Source: Branchiostoma floridae (Eukaryota; Chordata; Leptocardii; Amphioxiformes; Branchiostomatidae). Taken from it: a DNA stretch of 64,000 nt. A model generated the notes under the pieces. That model had not been told where the DNA came from, made no database searches, and saw only the letters and a list, made by a program, of their open reading frames with translations. The stretch lies in contig NC_049988.1 of assembly GCF_000003815.2 (NCBI RefSeq), positions 22,745,069 through 22,809,068 of the forward strand. The letters run 5' to 3'. Each line of letters begins with the position of its first letter. Position 1 is the stretch's first letter. Of the stretch, positions 47,900-60,200 are shown one piece after another. A program made the position numbers and the translations under genes.

Positions 47900-48150
47900 G
47901 TCTTAAAAGTTCGTCAGTCTAAAACGGTGGGAACTGGGGTGCGCAGAGGAAGAGTCTGCAATGTCTCCAGAAACACTGGGATTCAATGACTATAGAAACA
48001 GTTCTCACGTACCAACCTTTTCATATTTCTACCTCTCAGCTAAGATTAACTTCTTTTCCCAGAAAATTAGTGTGCCACTTGCAGAAAAACAAATTGCCAT
48101 TCGCACCACCTAATGCCACGTCATCCCTCCAGATAGGGCAAATGTGATCT
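47900..48150 (+). repeat. Orphan lectin 5' module
   Basis: Contains 'aatgtctccagaaacac', 'cccagaaaattagtgtgcc', 'cttgcagaaaaacaaattgc' and 'taatgccacgtcatccctcc', but no MYEQAEP exon follows. Instead AT-rich sequence and a GT minisatellite follow. Confidence 0.65.
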
Positions 48151-48424
48151 TTTGTTGGTGTGTTGTGTTTGCTGTGTATATTGTGAATCATCATAGTAGA
48201 ACTCTAGTTAACTTTAGGCCTCATTAATTCGATTGCATTTAGCTTTAGGCTAGAGTAAGACACATGCTATATTGTACTACACCATTTGTCTGTCCCTTTC
48301 ATGTTACCTGCAATTAGCCCTCGGGCAAGAATTTACGAGCAACTATCATTACATTAGATTTTGTGTTTCTTGGATTAAAACAAAAACAAATAGTGGTTTT
48401 GCTGAACTGAAAGGGCAACGTAGC

Positions 48425-48660
48425 GCACATGCATGCATGTGTGTATGTGTGCATGCATGTGTGTATGTGTGCATGCATGTGTGTATGTGTGTATAGGCAC
48501 ATGTGTCAAGGTGTGTGTGTGTGTCTAATCCTGTGTGTCTGTGTGTGCACGCCTGTGCATGTGTGTTTGTGTGTATGTGTTCATGCATTTGTGTATGTGT
48601 GTATAGGCACATGTGTCAAGGTGTGTGTGTGTCTACTCCTGTGTGTCTGTGTGTAGCTAT
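48425..48660. repeat. GT-rich minisatellite
   Basis: Units such as 'catgcatgtgtgtatgtgtg' and 'ataggcacatgtgtcaagg' repeated. A similar tract is at 54297-54540. Confidence 0.85.
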
Positions 48661-48808
48661 AGACATTCTAATATTCGAAAGACAGAAAGCATACGAGTAT
48701 TGCTGCGCTGTGTTTTGACGTTCCTGACACCTGTCAATCACTGTTATTGAGAAAAAAGCTGACCACCTGACTGAAATAAAAAGGTATATAAAAACTATCT
48801 CTGTGTGT

Positions 48809-49100
48809 NNNNNNNNNNNNNNNNNNNNNNNNNNNNNNNNNNNNNNNNNNNNNNNNNNNNNNNNNNNNNNNNNNNNNNNNNNNNNNNNNNNNNNNNNNNN
48901 NNNNNNNNNNNNNNNNNNNNNNNNNNNNNNNNNNNNNNNNNNNNNNNNNNNNNNNNNNNNNNNNNNNNNNNNNNNNNNNNNNNNNNNNNNNNNNNNNNNN
49001 NNNNNNNNNNNNNNNNNNNNNNNNNNNNNNNNNNNNNNNNNNNNNNNNNNNNNNNNNNNNNNNNNNNNNNNNNNNNNNNNNNNNNNNNNNNNNNNNNNNN
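48809..49100. other. Assembly gap (292 N)
   Basis: The same words ('ctgaaataaaaa', 'tatataaaaactatctctgt') flank both sides of the gap, so it lies within or between direct repeats and may be a collapsed or falsely expanded region. Confidence 0.99.
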
Positions 49101-49159
49101 CTGAAATAAAAAGTTATATAAAAACTATCTCTGTTTCAAATGTTGTACTGAGTGTAAGT

Positions 49160-49494
49160 TACAACAGTTATACTTTATATATTTTACACAAAATGGCAGG
49201 AACAGTATGCGACGTCTCCAGAAAAACACGTTGATTTAATGACTACACTGGGTTCTGACGCACAAACTTGTTTGATGTTTCTCCCTCCCAGCACAGATTA
49301 ACTTCTTTTCCCAGAAAATTAGTCTGCCACTTGCAGAAAAACAAAATGCCATTCGCACCACCTGATGCCACGTCATCCCTCCAAATAAAGGCAAATGCGG
49401 TCTTACGTAGTCAGACTAATTAAGGTATTATTTGCTATATTCATGATTTTTCAGTTATACACTGCACGACGGCTGTCTGTACAGTACTGCCGAA
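49160..49494 (+). promoter_or_regulatory. Conserved 5' module of lectin gene E
   Basis: Near-identical to the module of gene A, including 'ttgcagaaaaacaaaatgcc', 'gatgccacgtcatccctcc' and 'ttaaggtattatttgctata', ending about 70 bp before the start codon. Confidence 0.6.
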
Positions 49495-52400
49495 ATGTAC
49501 GAGCAAGCAGAGCCGGTCCGGTCCCCTTTCCCGCGCCCTGACAGCGGCCAAACCAGCGGGCCGCCACCCCACACCCCTCCTGTCCATCAGGGTGGTTCTC
49601 GCGGGCGTGGCCGCCATGGCAACGGCGCTTCTGACAAGTTGCAAGAAGACCAAGAAGCGTCTTCACACACGTACGAAGAAGCTGAGGCGGTGAAACGTCA
49701 CGCAACGTACACGTCTGCAGGTAGCCGACGTTTTGTAACTTTGTAACTTTTGTGACAAAATAGCCATTTTTTGGCAAACTTTTTCAGAATGATCTCAAGT
49801 AGAAATGGAATATGATGATCTAAGTAAGGATTATCATAAATGTCATATACAATGTATCCTTATTTGCAATATTTTGCAATATTAGACAATTTTCATGGTT
49901 TAAATACCAGGTGGTCCAGGTCCCCGAGAAAAGATATTTTACATGTGACATCTTATGGATAAAGTCATGATCAGAAGGCGCAGCGCGACCGTCCAATCAG
50001 CGCCAGATCGACGTCGAATCATTTTTTAGGAGCAGCTTATTCTATTTTTTCACATAAGAAGTTTCCATGGTTACGTGCCACAAACCCAAAGGCGAGGAAC
50101 CTATCACCCTCCCCGCACTTAAAAATGCGTTGTTACAAATTTCAGATGCATCGATATATCGCCACAACGATTTCATTGGCAATGATCAAAACATAGCGAA
50201 GAACCTATACCCTTAAAACGTTTTGTGGCAAGTTTCGATTGCGTAGACAAAACATAGGAAATGTCTGTTTTCCTTTACAAGCCACTTTGGCTCTTGGCTA
50301 GATGGGGACAATGTACCCAATTTTTGTTTTTACCCAAGAAGGTCATTAGCAAATTTCACGGATTATTTGAGGACCTTGTTCAGGAACGGGACCTGACTTC
50401 CTAGTATACCCTTACCTGTATGTTACCTGTATGTTATCTGTATGCTACCTGTATCTTAGATATTCATGATGTTAGAAGAAAGTACCAATTGTCACAAAAC
50501 AGAGGCATATTTCTAACAATCCTCTCTTTTTCCTTTTCGGAACGCAAACAAAGTCACCAACAATAAATCTAACCGCCAATCTCTATTTCAGTTGCGGAAC
50601 GCATATAATGTCACCAACAACAGATTTTTACCACTCCACTCTTTAATTCTACATATAAAATCATCAACAATGGAATTCACAATTTGTTAGAGTGATCATA
50701 TGCCACAACGGAACTGAAACCTGATCTAATGTCAGTTTGTTTATATGTCATTATAAGTAAGCCTAAGAAGATTTTAGTGTTTCTACTGTCCTGCAAAATC
50801 CTCTCTAGCCTTATTTTGCGCGCACCGCTGACAAGGGACACAGGATTTTTTATCTGAAATCTGATAAATTTCGTCTAGGTTCAAAGGAATGTGTAGAAAA
50901 TGTTATACCTCTAGATCTTTCTTCAGTTGATTATGTATGTCGTGGTTTTGTGTATTTTTCTTGTAAAATGTATATCTATATAATTTCATCATGATTTTAA
51001 AAATGATTTTCAATTCCACCTTGTTATTCACTGTGTCACATCGACTTGATTCAGAACAAGAGAGAATCTTCACCGACCGAAACTTTTTTCCTACCGTCCT
51101 CGACCCTATATGTCTTTATTTATTTATTGATTGATTGATTGGTTGATTCAATGTTTAAAGACGTATAATTATATTTTTACAGACCGCACGTATCCGGGTA
51201 AAGCAAGCGGCCGCCGAGCCCTCTGTAGCTCCATGCGCTCCCGCCTTGGCTACATGGCCGCCGGTATTGTCGTGCTGCTGAGCCTAGTTGCTGTGGGATT
51301 CGCCCCTCTGACTGTCATGAATAAGGAGGTAAATTCTCTTGTACTACAAAGTTATCGTCAAACATCTTTATGCTGTGTCTGTTCTTATGTTTGAGTGACT
51401 ACCAATACAGGAGATACTGCTGTCTTCCCTTAATTTTTTTCTTAAGTTTAGCACTCTTTCATCTGTAGGAAATAAATCAACTGTCCACCACAGTTGAAGC
51501 TTTGAAGCGCGACCAAGACGTTATGCGCCAAGTGTCCAACACTGTTGATGCCCTAAAGCGTGACCAAGACGACATTTCCACCACTGTTAACGCCTTGAAG
51601 CACGACCAACATGATATGCGCCAACTGTCCACCACTGTTGACGCCTTGAAGCGCGACCAAGACGACATGCGCCAACTGGCCACCACTGTTGAAGCCTTGA
51701 AGCGCGACCAAGACGACATGCGCCAACTGGCCACCACTGTTGAAGCCTTGAAGCGCGACCAAGATGACATGCGCCAACTGGCCACCACTGTTGAAGCCTT
51801 GAAGCGCGACCAAGACGACATGCGCCAACTGGCCACCACTGTTGACGCCTTGAAGCGCGACCTGGAAAGCCAAACCCTTGCCTTACAGCAGCGTCTTCAA
51901 GAGATGAGTAAGACGTTGCGTAAGTTAGTTCTGAGTATTTTTGATGGTCTATTTGTCAACATCACAGAAATGAAAGAAGCCTACTTTAGGGCACTGAATA
52001 TCATTATTCCACCGCATGCATGCTGTATGCATGATGATATTTGACTAATCAATATGAGAGAAATATGTTCTTCCGATAGTATGAACATTCTCAACACCAC
52101 CGATATCCATTGAATTTCCTACGTCTGTTTTTGACTCAATTTTTGTTCCAGTGTCTTGTCCTAAAGGTTACGCAGTGTTCCGTGGAATCTGCTACAAGGC
52201 CTTTAACACACCTAAGAGCTTCAGCGATGCGGCCGCGGCCTGTGGTGAAGACGGCGGCACCCTCGCCATGCCCCGAGACGCTGGGACCAACGCCTTCCTC
52301 CTGGTCTCCTTGTACACATCCGGGAGCGACGATGTTGACTTCTGCCAGTTCTGGATCGGCCTGCACGATCGGCGGGAAAAGGGAGGCTTTGAGTGGGTGG

Positions 52401-52735
52401 ATGGTTCTGCACTTGGAACGTACAACTCCTGGGGTCCGGAAGAACCGAACAATTCGGGCGGCAAAGAAGATTGTATTTCTTACGTCGTAGCCTGGAAAGG
52501 CAAATGGAACGACGCACCATGCGACTCGCTGTTTTACTACATATGCCAGGTTGTTCCAGGTACTTCTTATAACCCTCCCATTTCCTAAAACCCTGCCATC
52601 TTTTAAACAGGCCACAAGTATCCACCGGACTAAAGACGTTAGACAATCGATGCTCTTGTTTAAAACCATAGCAAAACACGTCAGTCCTCATCTCATCACT
52701 GCTATTTCTGTTCATGTTTTCCAGGACGTCCGTAG
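49495..52735 (+). CDS. C-type lectin E, type II membrane protein
   Basis: Exons: 49495-49720 (75-residue tail), 51183-51328 (DRTYPGKASGRRALC, helix AAGIVVLLSLVAVGF), 51469-51907 (146-residue neck), 52152-52559 (CTLD, 408 nt) and 52725-52735 (RP stop). About 409 residues, intact. The neck has four nearly identical 18-residue repeats (QLATTVEALKRDQDDMR), implying recent 54-bp unit duplication. Heptad reading puts V and Q at a, and L and M at d. The CTLD has six cysteines, EPN and WND and an insertion near DFCQFWIGL that adds a seventh cysteine. It is a predicted cell-surface receptor, with the ligand a mannose/GlcNAc-type glycan by motif rule only. The 1.46-kb first intron shows no other gene. 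Confidence 0.88.
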
Positions 52736-53326
52736 GCGACAGGCGGAACTCTCGGCACCACTGTCCAGCGGATCTCCGGCAATCAGCAGTAAAACTGACC
52801 AGCAAAACGTGAAACCTGGAATTATAGCAACAGGTCAAATCAGCGCGTTGTTTTATGAATACGTTTAAGAGTTTGTTGAGTAGAAAACTGATGGAAGAAA
52901 TAGTCAGTTGGCACCAAAGCAATGGATCACGTACTGTACAGCGGTAGACTGAGTTTTCATACAGAGAAAATGTACATTTCTTGAAATATGCACGTAGCAA
53001 TTTTTAAACATAGAAAATATTCTAGAAGCTGGAAAGCGCCTGGTTTGGCTGTATCAAACCCATCGCCTGTTGTTGGAGCGTTTCCTACAAAATGCTGAAC
53101 AGACAGGATTAACAAAATGTAAGAACAACTTCACTTATAGTAATAAAGCGTAACCTCACTGTTTTCACAATAGACGGACTTCCTTTTGTTGTTGTAAAAG
53201 AGCACAGTGCCAGAACTGCTGGTATTTATTAATGGAGGATCCTTTGTAACAAGCCTGAACCAAGTAATAGAAATTTTCTTGTCATTCTCCGAAGTTTGTA
53301 GACTGTGCTCATTTGAGCCTGGACCA

Positions 53327-53375
53327 CTGAAGAAGCCACAAAGGCGAAACCTGTCTGTGTGACAGACTGAATAAA
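53327..53375 (+). other. Hammerhead-like motif and AATAAA, copy 4
   Basis: CTGAAGA at 53327, stem II GCC-ACAAA-GGC, GAAACCTGTC, where one stem III pair is lost, AATAAA at 53370-53375. Downstream of lectin E, about 590 bases after its stop. Confidence 0.4.
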
Positions 53376-53934
53376 AGTTGTAAACGGGAACTCTGCGGCT
53401 CCGGTTGTCTTACTTAGGGGTGACTGCGGTGAGAAAGATGTCGGTTAGCGTGAGAATCAGTGCGCTCCATACATACTATAACTAGTTATCCAGATTTTGG
53501 ACACACACTATCAAAACATTCTGAGGCCTGTGTGTATTCCACTTTTGGCGACCTTTTCTTGACCAAAGGGTGCAGCTTAGTTCTGCTTTACAAGACCAAA
53601 TCCTTCATTCTAGATATTCCATTGGGATTCTTTTGAAAGATGTTGTAACAAAAGCCATCAAAAGTTCATCAAATTCAAACAAACTTACCCCCGCCCAAAG
53701 TTAGATTACGCAGTCAAGTAATCCACACCCCTCACAGCGTTTTGAACGGAAAGTTGCATAGACAGACACCAACAGCAATGCCTTCAATTCTCATGGACGG
53801 AAATACAACACTGAAGGCAGAAACTCCCTGACAAACACAAATATAGGAACTATTTAAAACACAACTATCTCATTTATAAACTATCATACAGTCTCAGACG
53901 TTCATCAGTTTATAAAATGATGGGAACTGGGGTA

Positions 53935-54140
53935 CACATAGGAAGGGTCTGCAATGTCTCCAGAAAAAACACGGGGATTCAATTACTACATTATGAGTTC
54001 TCCCGTACAAACTTTTTGATGTTTCTCCCTCCCAGCCCAGATTAACTTCGTTTCCAAGAAAATTAGTCTGCCACTTGCAGAAAAACAAAATGCCATTCTT
54101 ACCACGTGATGCCACATCATCCCTTTAGATGAATGTAAAT
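53935..54140 (+). repeat. Orphan lectin 5' module
   Basis: Carries 'atgtctccagaaaaaacacg', 'gatgtttctccctcccagcc', 'agaaaattagtctgccactt' and 'gatgccacatcatccc', with no lectin exon after it. GT-rich tract 54297-54540 follows. Confidence 0.65.
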
Positions 54141-54296
54141 ATGGCCTGTTGTTGTTGTTTGTGTTAAATCGGTATGTTTTGTATTATCATTGTGGAGCTC
54201 TGGTATCTTTAGGCCTCATCAATTTAATTTCGAGGTTCTTGGACAAAAAAAGATATTCTGGTTATGCTGAACTGAAAGAAAAACATATATCGTACA

Positions 54297-54540
54297 GACA
54301 TGTGTGTGTGTTAATGTGTATGTGTGAATATACACTGTGCGGCATATGTGTGTGCGCACATGATTGTGTGTGTTAATTTCATGTGTATGTATACGTGTGC
54401 ATATACACTGCATGCATGTGTGTGAACTGTGTGGCACTGTGCATACATGCATGTATATGTGTGTCTAAGCATCTGTGTATAAGCACATTGTGTGTGTGTA
54501 TGTGAATATAGGCATGTGTCGGCAGGTGTGTGTATAGGCT
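54297..54540. repeat. GT-rich minisatellite
   Basis: Irregular tgtgtgtg/tatgtgtg units like 48425-48660. Short open frames in it are low-complexity artefacts. Confidence 0.8.
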
Positions 54541-54919
54541 GGAAACGTAGTACGAGAGGAACACAAATAGATATCAATTATGCAAATCATGACTAAATTT
54601 GCATAATTGATTAGAAAACCATTCAGGTAAATTGTGCTGATAAGAGCCTTCTTTGTACATCATTTGCATTGAGACCAACTTATTTGGCGAAGGTCGTGGT
54701 TAAGCTTATATTGGAAAGAAAGACGGCATACGACAATTACTGCGCTGTTCCCTGACGTTCATGATACCTGTCAATCACTGTTATAAAAATTTACATGATC
54801 ATATGACTGAAATTAAACGTTATGAAAACAAACTCTGAAATTCCCTGTTTCTTATGTTGTTACAGTTGGGAGGAATGTAAGTTATTACAGCACATAGTGC
54901 TATATTATAGTACACTTTA

Positions 54920-55180
54920 CGTGTTTTACCCAAAATTTCAGGAAGGGCTTGCAACGTATCCAGAAAAACACGCGAATTTAATGACTACATCAACACCTAA
55001 GAGTTTTCACGTACAAACTTTTCATGTTTCTCCGTCTCAGTCCAGATTAACTTCTTTTCCCAGAAAATTAGTCTGCCACTTGCAGAAAAACAAAATGCCA
55101 TTCGCACCACCTAATGCCACGTCATACCTCCAAATAAAGGTAAATGTGATCTTACGTCATCAGACTAATTAAGGTATTAC
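54920..55180 (+). repeat. Orphan lectin 5' module
   Basis: Well-preserved copy: 'cttcttttcccagaaaatta', 'cttgcagaaaaacaaaatgc', 'taatgccacgtcatacctcc' and 'gactaattaaggtattac'. No MYEQAEP exon follows before the octamer-rich repeats. Confidence 0.65.
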
Positions 55181-55379
55181 TTGGTATATTCATGTGTATT
55201 TGACATTTATGCACTGCAAGACACGACATAAAATTATATATATATTATGATAAACTAGAGTTCCACGAACACATACCTTTGCCAAATAATTTGTTATGTA
55301 GAATGATGTCTGTAGACAAATGCGTTACTCATTTCATTTTCTTTATAATTAAATGCTTGGAGTTGGTTTATAAAATTTC

Positions 55380-56235
55380 GGCATTTATTATGCAAATTAG
55401 ATACCAATTTACAATTAATTGATATCAAATTGTATCAAGCATTACTTAAGCTATCAGCATACCAAAAATCATGATGATCCTTTGATCCATTCTTGACTTA
55501 TTCTCTTTCAAAGTCTTTAAATACACCTCTTACTCTCTTCCCTCTTTCTCAGTTACATATGTGACAACTTTGATGAAAGTACTATAATGGAATGCAGTGG
55601 ATTTATGAACTTTTCCTAATCAATTATGCAAATTAGCTGTTAACTTGCATAATAAGTATCACATTATATAAGTCTTCATTTAGGCTATCTACATGCCGCA
55701 AATCATGACGATCCGTCAACACGTTAATATTTTCTCATTAATTATGCAAATGAGATCATCATTTGCATGATAAATATGTATTGACATTTCTCTCTTTCTC
55801 AGCTACATATGTGACAAGTTTTAAAGCCCTATCATGGAATGTAGTGAATTTATAAAATATCCTCATTAATTATGCAAATTAGCTGTTGATTTGCATAATT
55901 GTTATCTGATTATGTAGGTCTTCACTTACGCTACCTACATACAAAAAAACATGATGATCCGTCAACATGTTCATATTTTCTCATTAATTATGCAAATGAG
56001 GTCACCATTTGCATAATTGATATCTGTCGACATTTCTCTCCTTCCCAGCTACATATGTGACAAGTTTGAAAGTCCTATCATGGAATGAAGTGGATTTATA
56101 ATTTTTCCTCATTAATTATGCAAATTAGCTGCTGATTTGCATAATTAGTATACCATTATGTAAGTCATCACTCATTCTATCTACATACCAAAAATCATGA
56201 CGATCCGTCAACACGTTGTAGAGTTATTCTCATCC
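55380..56235. repeat. ~246-bp tandem repeat rich in ATGCAAAT octamers
   Basis: Three units share 'ctacatatgtgacaagttt' (55553 diverged, about 55801, 56047), 'cattaattatgcaaa' and 'atgatgatccgtcaacac'. Each unit holds several ATGCAAAT/ATTTGCAT words (POU octamer sequence), often paired and inverted. No coding. Confidence 0.75.
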
Positions 56236-56590
56236 AAAGTTTGAAAGGAAACCGGCGCCTGCAGTTCCAAAAAAGCTGCTAGGGGGCCCAAACTCACAGC
56301 ACTTACTCTCTGTCTCGAGGGCTATCTACCACTCAAAAATCATGATCACAGCATGTCCAGAACACGAGATATCAAAAATTGAGGTTCTGCTGCAGTACCT
56401 TAGCAAGCCGCTAGGGGGCCCATTATCGAACTTGACCTTCGTTTTCCCGACCCCTACCCACCTACCAAATATTATCGGGATCCATCCAAGACTTCTTGAG
56501 TTATGCTGTTAACAGACACACAGACACACACACAGACAGACTCACAAGCCCAAAACATAACCTTAGCCATTCTGGCAAAGGTAAATATAC
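56236..56590. repeat. Dispersed repeat with ACACAGAC tail
   Basis: Words 'aagccgctagggggccca', 'cgggatccatccaagactt' and 'gagttatgctgttaacagac' end in an ACACAGACACACACAC run and 'aaacataacctt'. Looks like a common invertebrate interspersed repeat 3' end. Class not assigned. Confidence 0.5.
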
Positions 56591-57201
56591 TTATTTCTAC
56601 ATTTTTATATCAAAATCTGTCCGATAATGTACAGGGATGCATGAATCAAATTCATTTCTACGAGTTTACCCAAATCGGTTTAACAAAATATACATATTCT
56701 CCTTGTCGACCCTGACGTTCTGACATGTAAAAGACGCCACCTGACACCTCTTAGCAAAACTGCAGCCCTAAGCATGGGATTGTCACTTGGGTGTTGCTTT
56801 GGTGAAGACGCCAAATGAAAATTTATTGTAGAAATCTACAAAGGTATGCGTTAACGTAAAACTCTTAAGTGTCTTTAAAGTATACATGTGTGACGAAGAC
56901 CGAAAATTTCAGACAAAGAAAAAAACACAACTATTTTCTCTTATGGGTGATGGGTGATGGGTTTGCAAACAAAACGGTAGAATATCTTTCAAAAATGTTT
57001 TCGATCCCTCTCTTTCAATATGCAACAAACAAAGAAAGCGATTACGTGTGTAACTGATTTGTCTGGAAACGTGCGTTGTTTGTCACTAGTGATTTTCTTT
57101 CATCTTTGGACTCTAATTTCTTCATATTTCACATTGCGTCTCGGACCTCGCCTGTGGCAGGGCGTGTATTTTTGCTGTGCAGAAATCTGACAAGTCGCAC
57201 C

Positions 57202-60200
57202 ATGCCGGGAGGGCAACAGCAGTCCCAAACTGATGACACGGGTAAAAATATTTTTTTAAATATTTTCTCTCTCATATGTCAGCGGCCAATGGGATTTGTT
57301 TAAAAATCTATGTAATGACAACACTAAGGTTTAAAATTAATCAGTGCCAGGCTATTCCATATTTTTATTCTTCCAAATATCATTCGGCCAAGGCATGAAG
57401 CTCGAAAGATGCACATCTATGACAGTTTTTTTGTCTACCCCTGCTTGCGGAATGGTGTAATGAGGCGTTGCATCCAACATTTCGGAGGGAGAAGTAAACC
57501 CCCGTACATGGAATGCGCCAGCGCTAAAATGTCCTCTATTGTCAATTGACAAACCTCTGTAAGTAAAATAGCCCGACACAGTTATCGAGAAGAGTAGGTG
57601 CGTTTGGCTGAAGACAACCAGGTTGGAACCCGGAATCGCTGCTCAAGATGAAACGTACCATTAAAAGCCAGAAAATGTATGCAATATTATGATATCGCAC
57701 AATTTAAGGTAACCACGATGATCAAACAATGTTTTTTCTCTTAAATATCAGATTTTTCGAACCCAGATTCTAATTTCAAACCTCGTCGCTACGTTTACTG
57801 TGATGTCATCACAAGTCCTATCTAGTCTGCCATGCGACAAAAACAACTTGAGTTTGAAGAATGGCTTTCTGATAGTGCAATAATAACAGGAGAAGGGTGT
57901 CAATTTGCCACAGTTGTGCTTGTGTTCTTAATAAAATGATACTACTATAGTTGATGGAAATATATTTGTTCAAATCATGTTGTATTTTGATGTCATTAAA
58001 TCTTGAAGTGACTGTTCTCCTTAATTCATACCGCCGGCGCCATTTTAATTTTGTAATTTTCCCCCAGGCACCACACCCATGCAGCAGACTGATTTTCAGG
58101 CACGTGCCGACGCCGCTGCGAGTGTGCCCAACCCTATGTACGTCTCCAGAGCAGGTAAATCGTTTGTCAAGTCCACATACAGCGTTCTGTTCTTGTCTGT
58201 TTTTTTTAATATTTTTGCCAAACTGAGTGTGTCCTTAATTTTGTAATTTTCCTCCAGGCTCCACAAGTGCTCCCATGCAGCAGCCGCAGACTGATTGGCG
58301 GTCCATTGCCGACGCCGCTGCAAGCATACCCAACGCTTTGTATGTCTCCAGAGCAGGTAAAACTTTGTACTCCTGCGGTCCATGTCTTGCTGTGTCTGGT
58401 CACATGCATCATAGGATTGCCGCACGATTGTCGTAGGATTGTCGCACGATTGTCGCACGATTGCATTCCTGAGTAAGTAATGCGGGTGTCCTACAAAATT
58501 CAGTTGACTGTTACCATGGTTACAGAAAGAGTTTCTTAGGTCATTGTCGGCGGTTGCTGCTGTGGTAGACTGCTTGAAAATTCTCCGTCATCACAATCGC
58601 ACGACAGCCCACTTCGAATGTGTCTGCGTCGTTACCTGTCGCCACGATACTAACTCGACTGCAATACAGATCTGATTTCAAAAGCAATCCATCGACGCCG
58701 TCTTGAATTATAAAACATTAACAAACGGGCCGAAAAGTTAAAAGAGCACACCATGTGACTTTTTAATCAAACCTTTCTTTTCTGGCAGATTGCTTCGTTT
58801 CAAGAACAACATTTAGTGCTAAATTGTCAGATGTGACCGGTAGTAATATTGTCCAGTACTTTAAAAATTATTGCTCTAATATCAAAAGGATCGGCTAGCT
58901 ATTTGTAAGAGCTTTCCTTAATGTATCTGTACAGGGTCTACCGCGCTGTTGATCTTTGTCAGAGTTTGTCGTTCCTTAACAAAGACTGGCGTTGGGCTGT
59001 AACAAATTTGGACAAATCCGAAGTTTGTGTTAAAAAATACAGTTTAGCGTTTTTAAAAGCATACACTTTTTAAAAGCTATTAATTTGTAACAGACCGCAT
59101 GTATCAAAGTGAAGCAAGCGGCCGCGGTGCTCTCTGTAGCTTCATCCGCTCCCACCAAAGCTGCATCGCCGCCGGCATTGCCGTGCTGCTAAGCCTGGTC
59201 GCTGTTGGACTCGCCCCTCTGATGTTCATCAATAAAGAGGTAAACACCCTTGTTGCTCCTTTAGTGTTTGAATGTTTGCTTTGTTATCTTTTTATTACGT
59301 TTATCATTCTGAAGTACGTAATAGAATATCCTGTTAAACGTTTGTAGGGGGTATCCGAATTGTTCACCGTCTTGAAACGCGACCAAGACGTCATTCGCCA
59401 ACTGTCCACCACTGTTGACGCCTTGAAGCGCGACCAAGACGACATACGCCAACTGTCCACCGCTGTTGACGCCTTGAAGCGCGACCAAGACGTCATTCGC
59501 CAACTGTCCACCACTGTTGACGCCTTGAAGCGCGACCAAGACGACATGTCCACCACTGTTGACGCCTTGAAGCGCGACCGAGACGACATGTCCGCCACTG
59601 TTGACGCCTTGAAGCGTGACCAAGACAACATGCGCCAACTGTCCGCCACTGTTGACGCCTTGCAGTGCGACCAAGACGACATGCGCCAACTGTCCACCGC
59701 TGTTGGTGCCTTGAAGCGCGACCAAGACGACATGCCCACCACTGTTGACGCCTTGAAGCGCAACCTGACCGGCGAGCGCAGCCGAGTCACCACCTTGGAG
59801 CAGCGCTTTCGAGAAATTCGTTAGTACAAAACATGATTTCTTTACCATCATTAGTGTAAAACAGATCTAATCTACCGAAAATAATTTCATCAGGTTGGTA
59901 GAATATAGAATATATGAGAATTCTTTTGCACAACCAAAATTTGACTTACTTGCCAAGGTTATAGATCGAGAAGACAACAGACGAATACGTTGGATTAAAG
60001 AAGCAGTCTGGATAAGGAAGTCCGCCCCAGTGATGAACCGGGACGAGGGGGGGTACAAGCTGAGCCACGTTTGGGATAGTGTTCTTCTCGCCGCAAAAGC
60101 GCCACCTACATCGGCTACATATAGCGGCGAGAAGCAGAACTCCAGTTAGAAGCTCTGAGGAAGATGTCTGACAGACATCGAAACGTCAGCAAGTAAGTCA

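Noticed and set aside
48349-48718. Cys/Val/His-rich frames in 48.3-48.7 kb and 54.2-54.6 kb
   Set aside because: Artefacts of GT-rich minisatellites.
57340-57370. 'tgccaggctattccat' as a CTLD-exon end
   Set aside because: Short chance match; no donor and no upstream CTLD sequence.
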